Positions 1 through 8,486 of a stretch of DNA of 38,915 nt are shown piece by piece; the stretch's first letter is position 1, and every line of letters begins with the position of its first letter. The notes beneath the pieces were generated by a model, which was not told the origin of the DNA, made no database searches, and was given only the letters and a program-made list of their open reading frames with translations. Both the position numbers and the translations under genes were made by a program. The stretch is taken from positions 1 through 38,915 of the forward strand of contig JAQWPZ010000167.1 of assembly GCA_029245125.1 (NCBI GenBank), in the 5' to 3' direction. The DNA comes from Rubripirellula sp. Lineage in GTDB: Bacteria > Planctomycetota > Planctomycetia > Pirellulales > Pirellulaceae.

Positions 1-145
1 TGGCGATCAATCCTGAAATCGCAGTGCTCCCAATATGCTCCACCCCGGTGACCCATCCCTCAGTGCTGGACAGAATGCTGCTGCGAGTTTGCTCAAACTC
101 CTGCCGCCAGCGCGGATCATAATGCATCAAACGAACGGCATTCAT
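1..145 (-). CDS. GrpB/UPF0157 family protein, N-terminal part (cut by window edge)
   Basis: Reading the minus strand from an ATG at 145 gives an open frame to the window edge, 48 codons, with the C-terminal part outside. The start MNAVRLMHYDPRW is followed by a glutamate/glutamine-rich helix and then VEHIGSTAISGL, which is the signature of the GrpB (UPF0157) family: a 'YDP.W' opening and a 'HIGSTA..GL' nucleotidyltransferase-like motif about 30 residues later. Members are nucleotidyltransferase-fold proteins, often fused to dephospho-CoA kinase; their substrate is not well established. The frame stays open upstream to a TAG near 226, so a GTG further upstream is an alternative start, but the family normally begins just before the YDP motif. 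No clear Shine-Dalgarno sequence precedes 145. Confidence 0.75.
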   Translation of the reverse strand, partial: MNAVRLMHYDPRWRQEFEQTRSSILSSTEGWVTGVEHIGSTAISGLIA

Positions 146-922
146 CGGCTTCAGGTTTGAATTGAGGAGAGTTGTCGGGTAGCCAACGCTGGCTAGCCTT
201 TCGATCTGCACAACACTCTACCCAGCCATCCACCCCGCCAGCCGCAAGCACCCGCGTGACGCTGGCTTAACTCAGCGTGCCTGCCCTCTACCAGCCGATC
301 GCGATCAGGAAATCTGGGCATAGGCTGACGGATCAGCGGGGCCAGGAGTTGAATCTCTATCGAGAAAAACGGACCAACGGCTGCCCACTGCATCTAGCCG
401 CTCTCGCAGGCATACCCAGCAGCGTGTTCTTAGGATCGCCCTCAGAATGACTCACCACAACTGGCTCGGCCACGATGACCGATCGTGCAATGAATCAAGT
501 CAACATAGATGCTAACCGATCGAGCACTCGCTTTCGTTCGACATGCCGATCGTTGTTCACCCCGTTGGTCACAGCCAATCCTGTTTGGATCGCAACACAG
601 TGAAGTGCTTAACCAGCAGCAATTTCCGGAAACGCGAGTGATCTTTCATCCCGCATTTACCATTCTGCTGAAGCAATACTCAGCAAGATTGTCAGGGCAG
701 AGAAAGTCACTCGTCGCTGGCGCGGCAATCATCACCATTCAGGTTCTTCGCGAATGCAAAGGACGCAGCCACGCATTGAACAGCCAGTCGAATACGTCAA
801 TCCACGCGCACCAAAAATGAATCAGTGATCGCTGCCCTTGTGCGGATACGAAACCAAGCACGAGCCGATGCCTAAGTCCTAGCACGATCTTCTTTCGTGC
901 CAGGACTCGAGCCCACCGGTGC
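146..922. other. Gap of about 780 bp without a convincing gene
   Basis: No frame here looks like a real protein. A 103-codon plus-strand frame (509-820) and a 66-codon minus-strand frame (193-393) have no recognisable motif, no ribosome binding site and composition like shadow frames. The only structure I see is the hairpin at 876-906. Confidence 0.5.
876..906 (-). terminator. Hairpin just after the SHD1 gene, possible terminator
   Basis: GTCCTAGCACGA (876-887) pairs with TCGTGCCAGGAC (895-906) around a 7-nt loop, with one A-C mismatch. It lies 17 bp beyond the stop of the minus-strand SHD1 gene. No T-run follows in the minus direction, so this would be a factor-dependent or mRNA-end structure rather than a classical intrinsic terminator. 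Confidence 0.4.
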
Positions 923-1828
923 TCACTTGGATGCCAAACGATTCATGTCGATTTGACGTTTGATCGATTGAACGTACACAGCATCCGCAGAACAAAGGCG
1001 TTCATGAGACACAGTGCAAGTCCGACCATTATCTTTCAGCAGACGCACAGTGTTGGCTTGAATCTCGATCAGCCGGCCATTGGTACTAAACTGGCCGGTG
1101 TTATCGATCCAAGTCCGCGACCGAGTATCGTCAAGTGAGACAACCCGATGAGAGTTGGCCGCACCAACCTGTATCGTCGCCGTAGCGGTGGAAACTGGCA
1201 TCGCCTGAACCTGAATTTCCGATTCAATCGTCTGATGCTGACCGAAAATATCGTCGATTTCAGCGGCGTCTTCATCTGCAGGCGTTTCCTTCAAATCAGC
1301 ATCACCGCTATCAGCAGGGCCGAAAAGATCATCGACTGAAGGCTCTTCACCAACTGCTTCTTCTGTCGGCGTCTCGGTTCCGAACAGATCGTCCACGCTC
1401 GGCTCTGCAACAGGCTCCTCCGCAGGTGCTGCTGGTGCTTCGGTTCCGAATAGATCATCAACGCTCGGCTCTGCAGCAGCTGGCTCTTCGACTGCTGGCT
1501 CTTCGACCGCTGGCTCTTCGACCGCTGGAGCTTCCACTGCTGGCTCTTCCACTGCTGGAGCTTCAGCGGGCATCTCGGACTTCACCGACTCCGCCTCTCC
1601 GAGCATTTTCCCGCATCCGCAAGGACAGCAGCAAGCTGGCTTCGGCGGCGGACAAATGACGACTTCGACCGGCGGGCAGGCAGGCACGCAGGCTGGCGGG
1701 CACGACTGCTTCAGGTTGCACTTCATGCGGTTGAACAACCAACCGGCGGAAACGGGGCTACTGCCCAACACAAAGGTCAAAGCAACGACAAGCGTCCATT
1801 GACAAATTCGGCGGACCTTACGATTCAT
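923..1828 (-). CDS. Secreted Cys-rich protein with acidic repeats and C-terminal SHD1 domain
   Basis: A 301-aa protein. The frame can be extended upstream to 1897, but the ATG at 1828 opens a good signal peptide (MNRKVRRICQWTLVV... to SPVSAG), so I choose it. After the signal comes a short cysteine/proline-rich stretch (about residues 33-73, including CCCPCGCGK), then a long acidic Ala-Pro-Glu-Val repeat region in which the motif SVDDLFG occurs three times and IDDIFG once. The last 75 residues carry W-D-(N)TG-F, G-R-L-I-E and V-R-L-L-K-NGR, the pattern of the SHD1 (SLA1 homology) domain that is common in planctomycete exported proteins. Its partner is unknown. The gene is divergent from the heme-type histidine kinase, with 225 bp between starts. 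A structural or adaptor role at the cell surface is inference only. Confidence 0.8.
   Translation of the reverse strand: MNRKVRRICQWTLVVALTFVLGSSPVSAGWLFNRMKCNLKQSCPPACVPACPPVEVVICPPPKPACCCPCGCGKMLGEAESVKSEMPAEAPAVEEPAVEAPAVEEPAVEEPAVEEPAAAEPSVDDLFGTEAPAAPAEEPVAEPSVDDLFGTETPTEEAVGEEPSVDDLFGPADSGDADLKETPADEDAAEIDDIFGQHQTIESEIQVQAMPVSTATATIQVGAANSHRVVSLDDTRSRTWIDNTGQFSTNGRLIEIQANTVRLLKDNGRTCTVSHERLCSADAVYVQSIKRQIDMNRLASK
1330..1570 (-). repeat. Degenerate repeats inside the SHD1 gene (SVDDLFG and EEPAVE units)
   Basis: Near-identical 15-bp units (ctggctcttcgaccg and variants) run in tandem around 1488-1562 and encode repeated Pro-Ala-Val-Glu-Glu. Upstream in the map, three copies of a longer unit encode PSVDDLFG separated by Ala/Pro/Glu spacers. 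The repeats keep the reading frame, so length variation between strains would not break the protein. Confidence 0.75.
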
Positions 1829-2053
1829 AATGGTATCGACTCCCCTACGGCAGAACCGCGGATCGGAAAAGTGTTCGGTGAACAGATAAGTCGGCAAAGA
1901 AGGCCGCTGCGGGACGGCGGCCCGAAGAACCCCATGCTAGTTATCCAAAATAGTGGCAGCAAGCAGCGACCGATGGCTAAAATGAGCAATCTGGGTAAGC
2001 AGACACCTCCAATCGCAGGCTGAAACCTCGCCTCCCGTAGATCGGGGGGCACG

Positions 2054-3991
2054 ATGTCCCAAAAAAGCTCGGTTGCCGCCAATCAGCGAAATCCGTCAAA
2101 CTTCGAGTCGCCCAGTTTCCGCCCGCAGGGCACGGACACCGATTTTCCCGGTAAAAGATCTATGATTCGGCTGCTAAAAGGCCTGTTCGCATCGATGAGC
2201 CTGGAGCGGAAATGCCTGCTCTTTTTTGGTTCTGCGTTGATGATCTTGATGTTCGGAGCCTTCTTGGTTGTCGAAAAGCTCGGGCGTGAACTGGTCAAAA
2301 ACACCACCCGCACGCGGGCCCGTGATTTCAGCGCTGCCGAAGTTCTCAGGGTTCACGAGGACGCAATTTGGTCCCAGGGGCTGGAAAATGAAGATGCGGA
2401 ATTCAAGCGTGCCAAGATGCTCGGACTCCGCGACACCTTGCTCATGGAAAATCTCGATAAGGACATTGAATACGAAATTCTGGCATTAGACGAATCGGAA
2501 AACGGCTTCGACAACCTGCCGGCCATCCCACCGCCCAGTGATCAGCAAGAGATTTCACGCCTCGAAGAACTCCGCAATGATTTTCGGATTCGGCTGGAAG
2601 CAAGAATCGCTGAAGATCGACCCGATGTCACGCGACCGATGAATCTTGCTGAGAATGAGCCGATGAGCCAACTGGGACCGAGCTTGGCAACGCCGGTCTA
2701 TTCAGAAGAAGGACCAGTTGAAGATCGCTACATTTACTACACCCCAGTCTTTTTCAAAGTCGAATGCATGACCTGCCATTCGCCACAGGGGTCCGGGAAA
2801 TTCGTGATCAATCCCGATATGGATGCTCGGCTACAAGCGGACCAGTATCCGTTTCGAGTCGTCAAAGTCACGATGCCTTACAAGCAAACACACGATCAAA
2901 CAACAGCCATTCGCGCCATTGTCGTTGCGTTGGGCATGCTGATTGTTGCCGTCACACTTTTCGTTTTGCACGCCATCGTTCGCTATTTGGTTCTGTACCC
3001 GATGTATCACTTGCGCGATGTCAGTGATGCGATTACTCACGGTGATACCAACCAACGAGCAACCATTGAAACCGAAGATGAGTTTCGCGAACTCGCCGAT
3101 GCCTTCAATCGAATGCTTCGTCACCTCACCGAAACGCAGGATCAGATCCAAGAAGTCAACAAGGAACTCGATGCCCGCGTTGACCAACTCGCCCAGCTCA
3201 ACCTGCAACTGTACGAAGCCAATCGTTTGAAGAGTGACTTCTTGGCCAACATGAGCCACGAACTGCGAACTCCGCTCAACAGCATCATCGGATTCTCGGA
3301 AGTCCTGCAAGGCATCGATTCACTGAATGACAAACAACGGCGGTACGCCTCGAACATCCAAAAAAGTGGTCGATTGCTGCTCGAAATGATCAATGACATC
3401 CTCGATTTGGCAAAAGTCGAGGCTGGAAAAATGGATGTGCATTGCATTGAAATCGATCTCGGACTCATCGTCGCCGCCCAAGCCGACATGATTCAGTCTC
3501 TGTCAGAAGACAAAAACATTTCTTTGTCGGTGGAAGTTCCCGAGCACCTGCCAAAAGCCTTTCAAGACCCAAACAAACTGGGACAGATCCTCAACAACCT
3601 GCTCAGCAATGCGATCAAATTCACACCCGAGGGCGGGATGATCACGGTCCAAGTTTCAGATCTGGAAAATGGCCGTTTCCGGTTGTTAGTTCATGACACG
3701 GGCGTAGGGATCGCCGAAGAAGATCAGCCGATTATCTTTCAGAAATTTCGGCAGAGTCAAAAGGTTCTCGATGGTGAAGGTTTAACTCGCGAGTTTGCGG
3801 GAACCGGATTGGGACTTTCGATTGTCAAAGAATTAGCCAAACTCCTCGGCGGTGAAGTCGATTTCGAAAGCGAACTCGGCCGAGGAAGCTCGTTTTGGGT
3901 GGTGTTGCCCTGGAGACTCCAAGAACAAAAACCGATGCACTTGGGCATCCCCGCAAACACCGAAAGTGAGCCCCAGCCGACGATCATGTGA
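2054..3991 (+). CDS. Membrane histidine kinase with c-type heme (DUF3365-like) sensor domain
   Basis: 645 aa. Order of domains: cytoplasmic N-terminus; TM1 about residues 55-73; extracytoplasmic sensor of about 210 residues; TM2 about 286-312; HAMP linker about 312-362; short coiled coil; HisKA with the phospho-acceptor His402 in MSHELRTPLNS; HATPase with N box (NNLLSNAIKFTP), DTGVGI and GTGLGLSIVKEL. The sensor holds a CMTCH motif (C238, C241, H242), a c-type heme attachment site, and the surrounding sequence resembles the DUF3365/Tll0287 heme-binding domain. It therefore probably senses redox state or a gas ligand. No receiver domain and no response regulator gene are nearby, so the partner is unknown. 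The start at 2054 has a G-rich stretch just upstream; an ATG at 2162 (residue 37) is a reasonable alternative. The stop codon lies in the first copy of a 20-bp tandem repeat. Confidence 0.9.
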   Translation: MSQKSSVAANQRNPSNFESPSFRPQGTDTDFPGKRSMIRLLKGLFASMSLERKCLLFFGSALMILMFGAFLVVEKLGRELVKNTTRTRARDFSAAEVLRVHEDAIWSQGLENEDAEFKRAKMLGLRDTLLMENLDKDIEYEILALDESENGFDNLPAIPPPSDQQEISRLEELRNDFRIRLEARIAEDRPDVTRPMNLAENEPMSQLGPSLATPVYSEEGPVEDRYIYYTPVFFKVECMTCHSPQGSGKFVINPDMDARLQADQYPFRVVKVTMPYKQTHDQTTAIRAIVVALGMLIVAVTLFVLHAIVRYLVLYPMYHLRDVSDAITHGDTNQRATIETEDEFRELADAFNRMLRHLTETQDQIQEVNKELDARVDQLAQLNLQLYEANRLKSDFLANMSHELRTPLNSIIGFSEVLQGIDSLNDKQRRYASNIQKSGRLLLEMINDILDLAKVEAGKMDVHCIEIDLGLIVAAQADMIQSLSEDKNISLSVEVPEHLPKAFQDPNKLGQILNNLLSNAIKFTPEGGMITVQVSDLENGRFRLLVHDTGVGIAEEDQPIIFQKFRQSQKVLDGEGLTREFAGTGLGLSIVKELAKLLGGEVDFESELGRGSSFWVVLPWRLQEQKPMHLGIPANTESEPQPTIM

Positions 3992-4068
3992 GACAGCCGA
4001 CGATCATGTGAGACTGCCGACGATCATGTGAGACTGCCGACGATCACGTGAGACTGCCGACGATCATG
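3974..4068. repeat. 20-bp tandem repeat, about 4.75 copies, overlapping the kinase stop codon
   Basis: Units start at 3974, 3994, 4014, 4034 and 4054 (last incomplete). Consensus is c(a/t)gccgacgatcatgtgaga. Copies 1 and 2 are identical, copy 3 differs by one base, and copy 4 has a further change that creates the palindrome TCACGTGA. The first unit contains the last codons and TGA of the histidine kinase, so the array grew from the gene's 3' end. Confidence 0.95.
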
Positions 4069-4096
4069 AAATCGCGGATGACATTCGCCTCTCTTG

Positions 4097-4135
4097 CCAG
4101 ACTGGCCAATCCACCAGACTGGCCAATCCACCAGA
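4097..4135. repeat. 17-bp tandem duplication
   Basis: The unit ccagactggccaatcca occurs at 4097-4113 and 4114-4130, followed by the first five bases of a third copy. It lies in the same 330-bp gap as the 20-bp array, between the kinase and sulfatase 1; no gene is evident in that gap. Confidence 0.95.
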
Positions 4136-4321
4136 TTGTCGCAGCGACCGAATTCTGAATGACTGTGACATCGATTTCCGGACACGTCATCCCAGTAGGT
4201 GCAGTGGATTCTTGCTTGTTCAGGCAAAATCGATGGGGCAGGATTCTGGAAGCGAATCTTGATCTGGGCAGCTATAATCCTCGAGCGTGATCTTTCCATC
4301 CTTGCTCGCCGGATCCCACTT

Positions 4322-5851
4322 ATGAATTTGCGTTCTTTGCTTCCACTGTTTTCTTTGCTCCTGCCATTCACATGGGTCATGGCGGCTGACTCCAAACCCA
4401 ACGTGATTGTCATCATGGCCGATGACTTGGGTTACGGTGATGTTTCCTGCTATGGCGCGACAGAGCTCAGCACGCCCCACATCGACCGCTTGGCGGCCGA
4501 AGGAGTGCGTTTCACCAGTGGATACTGCAGTGCATCAACTTGCACACCGACTCGCTACTCTTTTTTGACCGGCACATACGCCTTCCGTCAGGAAGGGACA
4601 GGCATCGCGCCGCCCAACAGCCCCGCGCTTATCCCGGCCAACACGACAACCATTGCATCCTTGCTGAAACAAGCTGGGTATCGAACCGCCGTTATCGGAA
4701 AGTGGCACCTGGGGTTGGGAGTGGAGCAACCTGATTGGAACGGCTTGCTGAAACCCGGGCCGCTAGAGATCGGATTCGATCACTGCTTCTTGCTGCCAAC
4801 GACCAACGATCGCGTCCCACAGGTTTATGTTGAAGATCACCGGGTCTTGGATCTCGACCCCGCCGATCCGCTCTGGGTTGGCAAAAAGAAACCGAGTGAG
4901 GATCACCCAACAGGTATCACTCATCGAGAGACACTCAAGATGGATTGGTCTCACGGACACAACGCGACGATCCATAACGGAATTAGCCGAATTGGTTTTT
5001 ATACCGGTGGAAATACAGCCCGCTTTCGCGACGAAGACTTAACAGACAAATGGGTTGAAAAATCGATCAAGTGGATCGAACAAGACCGGAAGCAGCCGTT
5101 CTTTTTGTTCTTCTCCTCCCACGACCTCCACGTCCCGCGGATGGTTCACGAACGCTTTCAGGGAGCGACCAAGCTGGGACCTCGCGGCGACGCCATCGTC
5201 GAACTCGACTGGTGCGTCGGACAACTGCTCGATGCATTGGATCGGCTGAAGTTAGCTGAAAACACATTGGTGGTCTTTTGCAGCGATAACGGTCCTGTAC
5301 TTGATGACGGTTACAAAGATGATGCCATCGAAAAGATCGGCAAGCACCAAGCGGCCGGACCCTTCCAAGGTGGCAAGTACAACGTCTTCGAAGGTGGAAC
5401 GCGAACCCCGTTCATCACGCGATGGACTGGCCATATCAACCCCGGTGTCTCAGACGAAATGGTCTGCACAATCGACTTAGCCGCAAGCTGTGCGGCTCTG
5501 GCCGGCGTCGATCTTCCTAGCGATGGCTGCCTGGATAGCATGGACGTCTCCGCCGCGTTGTTAGGAAAAGATGACGCGAAAGGACGTGATCATCTGATCC
5601 AACAAGATAATGGCCGCGGAGGAAACTACGGTTTTCGAGTCGGGGATTGGAAATTGGTGCGACATGATTCCAAAAAAACCCGTAACACCGGGCTCCGATT
5701 GAAAGGCCGTCCAGTGAATCGGTTCGAGCTCTACAATCTCGCCGAAGATCCCAGCGAAAGTCGCAACGTGATGAAAGAACAGCCGGCCATTGCCGAACGA
5801 ATGAAAAAGCGTTTAGCAGATTTGATCGAGCAAGGAAAAAGCCGAAGCTGA
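4322..5851 (+). CDS. Secreted sulfatase (formylglycine type, arylsulfatase family)
   Basis: 509 aa from the ATG at 4322, which opens a signal peptide (MNLRSLLPLFSLLLPFTWVMA). The frame is open upstream to 4199 but that part has no secretion-signal character. Sulfatase hallmarks: NVIVIMADDLGYGD with metal-binding Asp residues at the start; C-T-P-T-R at residues 74-78, where Cys74 would be oxidised to formylglycine by a sulfatase-maturing enzyme; GKWHLG about residue 122; and a late FCSDNGP metal-binding motif. The C-terminus has the usual small subdomain (GDWKLVRHD, FELYNLAEDPSES). It hydrolyses sulfate esters, probably of algal or other sulfated polysaccharides, in the periplasm or outside; the exact substrate cannot be read from the sequence. 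It stands alone on the plus strand, convergent with the ABC cluster. Confidence 0.95.
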   Translation: MNLRSLLPLFSLLLPFTWVMAADSKPNVIVIMADDLGYGDVSCYGATELSTPHIDRLAAEGVRFTSGYCSASTCTPTRYSFLTGTYAFRQEGTGIAPPNSPALIPANTTTIASLLKQAGYRTAVIGKWHLGLGVEQPDWNGLLKPGPLEIGFDHCFLLPTTNDRVPQVYVEDHRVLDLDPADPLWVGKKKPSEDHPTGITHRETLKMDWSHGHNATIHNGISRIGFYTGGNTARFRDEDLTDKWVEKSIKWIEQDRKQPFFLFFSSHDLHVPRMVHERFQGATKLGPRGDAIVELDWCVGQLLDALDRLKLAENTLVVFCSDNGPVLDDGYKDDAIEKIGKHQAAGPFQGGKYNVFEGGTRTPFITRWTGHINPGVSDEMVCTIDLAASCAALAGVDLPSDGCLDSMDVSAALLGKDDAKGRDHLIQQDNGRGGNYGFRVGDWKLVRHDSKKTRNTGLRLKGRPVNRFELYNLAEDPSESRNVMKEQPAIAERMKKRLADLIEQGKSRS

Positions 5852-5859
5852 TTTGGATT

Positions 5860-5889
5860 GACCCAGCTGTTCAAGACCCAGCTGCTCAA
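5860..5889. repeat. 15-bp tandem duplication after sulfatase 1
   Basis: gacccagctgttcaa (5860-5874) is followed by gacccagctgctcaa (5875-5889), one mismatch. It sits in the 50-bp convergent gap between sulfatase 1 and the ABC permease gene. Confidence 0.9.
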
Positions 5890-5901
5890 ACATTACCAAG
5901 G

Positions 5902-7524
5902 TTACTCCGCAGCGCTGTCATCCAGAACACGCTGCGGCACCGCAATTCGCCGATAGTCGAATTCGCGGAACAATAGAGCGAGGTTCAGGGTCGCAATCAG
6001 GCCGCCTGTCGCCAGGATTGAAAATGCGACCGTGGGAGGAAGACGACGATCAAAACCCTTTGCTATCGTCCAAGCCCAATTCATTGCCTCGATTGGTGTG
6101 TAGACATTGCCGGGAGCTCCCGTTGATACGACTGTGATGACGGTCGGGAGCATCAATGAAAAAATCAATACGGTCGCCAGCGCGCCCACAGGCAACCAAA
6201 CGGACCGTCCAAAGCGACGACACAGTGGCATTGCGATCAATCGGACAATCCCCAGATAGCCCGCCAGATAGCCGATCATGATCATGCCAAACGTCAGTGT
6301 GTCCGCATTCGCGACAAGCAATCCGAACAATGCCAGGACGCCGATTCCTGCGGTACCTGTCGCGACTGCGTACACAAACCCAGTGCCTGGCCCAGGATTG
6401 AGCCACGTCATTAGAGCCCGTCCGGCAAACGTACTGGGCAACCCACGCTGTACGCGGGGACTTAATTCCGGTGATTCTGCCAGCATGAAGGTTCCCATCA
6501 TTAGCCAATAGCCCCCCAGTACCATCGTGCCAAAATTCACTACGTCCCTGTCTTCGTACCAGAGCATGAGAAAACCAATCACCCCAGCCCAAATCAATTG
6601 CTGGAGAAACATCAAATAACGCAAACCCGTTGACCGGTTCTCCGTCACCGGGGCGATACGAGTCGCTGCCACTTTGACGAACAATGCGATGCAAGACACA
6701 CCAACGAGGATGAACAGTGCGGTAAACATCATCTCCTCTGATTTCACCCCCAACCGTAGAATTTCACCCAAGATAAAGGCTGCGCACATAATCTCGGCAA
6801 AGATAATCACCGCGATTGACGCGACGAATGCTAGTGTCTGGCCCGCACGATTTGCGGTCAATGTAGCCAACATTAAAGACGCAGAGGTTACCAACAACGC
6901 GGTAAAGAAAAGGATGGTGATCAAGGTGAAAATGGTCAGTAGATCGATCCCCCGGAGCAAGTATGTAAATGCCAGGCAGGGGACAACGGCGGCAAAGTAG
7001 ATCAACATCTGCAGCATCGCGCTGTTCAGTTTGCCCATCACGATTCGCATCGCGGTCAGTTTAGTGATGACCAACATCTCAAATGTATGATCATCAATCT
7101 CCGCAGCGAGAGACCGTTGTGCAGCCAGTGGAACCATTCCGATCAAGGGAACGGCCAACACCCAGTAGTAACCGTAGATCATCGTATCGCCGGTCGGAAT
7201 GTAATACACATCCGGCGCGTTCAAGACAACGCCCAGCACAGTCCATAAGCAGGAAGCCAGTAGCAACAAAAAGAAGGTGATGACGAATTGCCGACTTTTG
7301 AGCGACTGCCGGGCCTCTTTCACCAGAATCGGATTGAACCATTCGCCTACCCGCCGACTGACGACGTCAATCTTTCCCCAGATATCACCTTGATCGACGT
7401 CGAGTGCCAGCGAATGGTAAGGAACATCATCATCGATGCGTCCTAAAGACCTTTCAAGCTGATTGCGCTCGCTCGCTTCGCTGTTGCCTGCCGGCAGATC
7501 TTGTTCTTCAGCAGGATCGCTCAT
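5902..7524 (-). CDS. ABC-2 type transporter permease
   Basis: 540 aa, an integral membrane protein with about a dozen hydrophobic segments after a roughly 80-residue acidic cytoplasmic N-terminus. The opening 'WFNPILVKEARQSLKSRQFV' region followed by a first TM helix is typical of ABC-2 permeases of the planctomycete/Gld-like class, which begin with a conserved amphipathic helix. The start codon overlaps the stop of the ATPase gene by 4 bp (ATGA at 7521-7524), so the two are translationally coupled and surely form one transporter. It is the last gene of the minus-strand cluster. The substrate is not identifiable; the large accessory protein upstream suggests export or a cell-envelope function. 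Confidence 0.85.
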   Translation of the reverse strand: MSDPAEEQDLPAGNSEASERNQLERSLGRIDDDVPYHSLALDVDQGDIWGKIDVVSRRVGEWFNPILVKEARQSLKSRQFVITFFLLLLASCLWTVLGVVLNAPDVYYIPTGDTMIYGYYWVLAVPLIGMVPLAAQRSLAAEIDDHTFEMLVITKLTAMRIVMGKLNSAMLQMLIYFAAVVPCLAFTYLLRGIDLLTIFTLITILFFTALLVTSASLMLATLTANRAGQTLAFVASIAVIIFAEIMCAAFILGEILRLGVKSEEMMFTALFILVGVSCIALFVKVAATRIAPVTENRSTGLRYLMFLQQLIWAGVIGFLMLWYEDRDVVNFGTMVLGGYWLMMGTFMLAESPELSPRVQRGLPSTFAGRALMTWLNPGPGTGFVYAVATGTAGIGVLALFGLLVANADTLTFGMIMIGYLAGYLGIVRLIAMPLCRRFGRSVWLPVGALATVLIFSLMLPTVITVVSTGAPGNVYTPIEAMNWAWTIAKGFDRRLPPTVAFSILATGGLIATLNLALLFREFDYRRIAVPQRVLDDSAAE

Positions 7525-8486
7525 TGCACCCGTCCATCTGTGATCTGCAGGAAGACGTCCTCCAAGGAGTCATCTTTTGAGGAAAACTCAAGCAATTCGA
7601 TGCCGGCCTCGACCAAAACCCGCAGCACTTCCATCTGGCGATGATCCCCACCATCAATGGTAAAGTGAACACGATGCTCCTCGGAGGACTTAACCTCGAC
7701 ATCTTCGAACGTTGCCAAACTTCGCAACGCTGCTTCCGTCGTACCCGCTACTCGGATCAGAACATCGCGATTTTGCCTGAGTGTCCCGCGAATTTCATCG
7801 AAGGTTCCTGTCGCAAGCAATTCCCCTTGTTCAATGATACCGACCCGATCACACATCTCGGCTAATTCCGTCAAGATGTGACTACTGATCAGAATCGTCT
7901 TGTTATCAGCTGCAAGCGATCGAATGATCCGTCGCAAATCAATCCGCGCGCGAGGATCCAACCCAGCAGCCGGTTCATCGAGAATCAACACGGCCGGGTC
8001 GTGAATCAGGGCACGCCCCAGGCAGAGTCGCTGCCGCATTCCCTTACTCAAGCCGCGTACCGGCTTGCTCGCCAGCGACCTCATCCCGGTAAAGTCCATC
8101 ACCCACCGCAATCGACGCGTCCGCTCACGACCGATTAAACCTTGCGATCGCGCAAAGAAATCTAAATATTCAGCGCAGTTCGTATCAGCATAAGTGCCAA
8201 AGCTGTCTGGCATAAAGCCAAGCCGAGCCCGCACCCGCTCGGGATCGTTGATCGACGACAACCCCTCCACCAACGCATCGCCTGACGTGGGCAGACCGAG
8301 GGTTGCCAGAATCCGCATACTCGTTGTTTTTCCAGCACCATTAGGACCGATGTAACCAAACACACTCCCCCGCGGAACGGTGAAAGATACATGATCCACC
8401 GCACGTGTATCGCCGAAGTTGCGGCACAAATCCTGCAACTCGATAACCGGTCCGTCCCAAGATAAAAAAGGTGCCTTCGAAATCAT
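7521..8486 (-). CDS. ABC transporter ATP-binding protein
   Basis: 321 aa. All ABC ATPase motifs are present: Walker A GPNGAGKTT (residues 47-55), signature LSKGMRQR, Walker B VLILDEPAAGLD, and the H-loop ILISSH. About 90 further residues form a C-terminal domain like those of ABC-2 exporter ATPases (CcmA/NatA-like family). It energises the permease encoded directly downstream. Both gene junctions overlap by 4 bp (8483-8486 with the 727-aa protein, 7521-7524 with the permease), which points to a single mRNA and fixed stoichiometry. Confidence 0.95.
   Translation of the reverse strand: MISKAPFLSWDGPVIELQDLCRNFGDTRAVDHVSFTVPRGSVFGYIGPNGAGKTTSMRILATLGLPTSGDALVEGLSSINDPERVRARLGFMPDSFGTYADTNCAEYLDFFARSQGLIGRERTRRLRWVMDFTGMRSLASKPVRGLSKGMRQRLCLGRALIHDPAVLILDEPAAGLDPRARIDLRRIIRSLAADNKTILISSHILTELAEMCDRVGIIEQGELLATGTFDEIRGTLRQNRDVLIRVAGTTEAALRSLATFEDVEVKSSEEHRVHFTIDGGDHRQMEVLRVLVEAGIELLEFSSKDDSLEDVFLQITDGRVQ

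Noticed and set aside
193..393. 66-codon minus-strand frame upstream of the GrpB start
   Set aside because: Trp/Gly/Arg-rich, no recognisable domain; it ends before the GrpB gene without coupling.
509..820. 103-codon plus-strand frame
   Set aside because: No motif, no ribosome binding site, and amino-acid composition like a shadow frame; no neighbour supports it.
2943..3230. Overlapping frames inside the kinase and other large genes
   Set aside because: They are shadows of strongly supported genes on the other frame or strand.
3974..4068. CRISPR array at the end of the kinase gene
   Set aside because: Units of 20 bp are contiguous, with no unique spacers.
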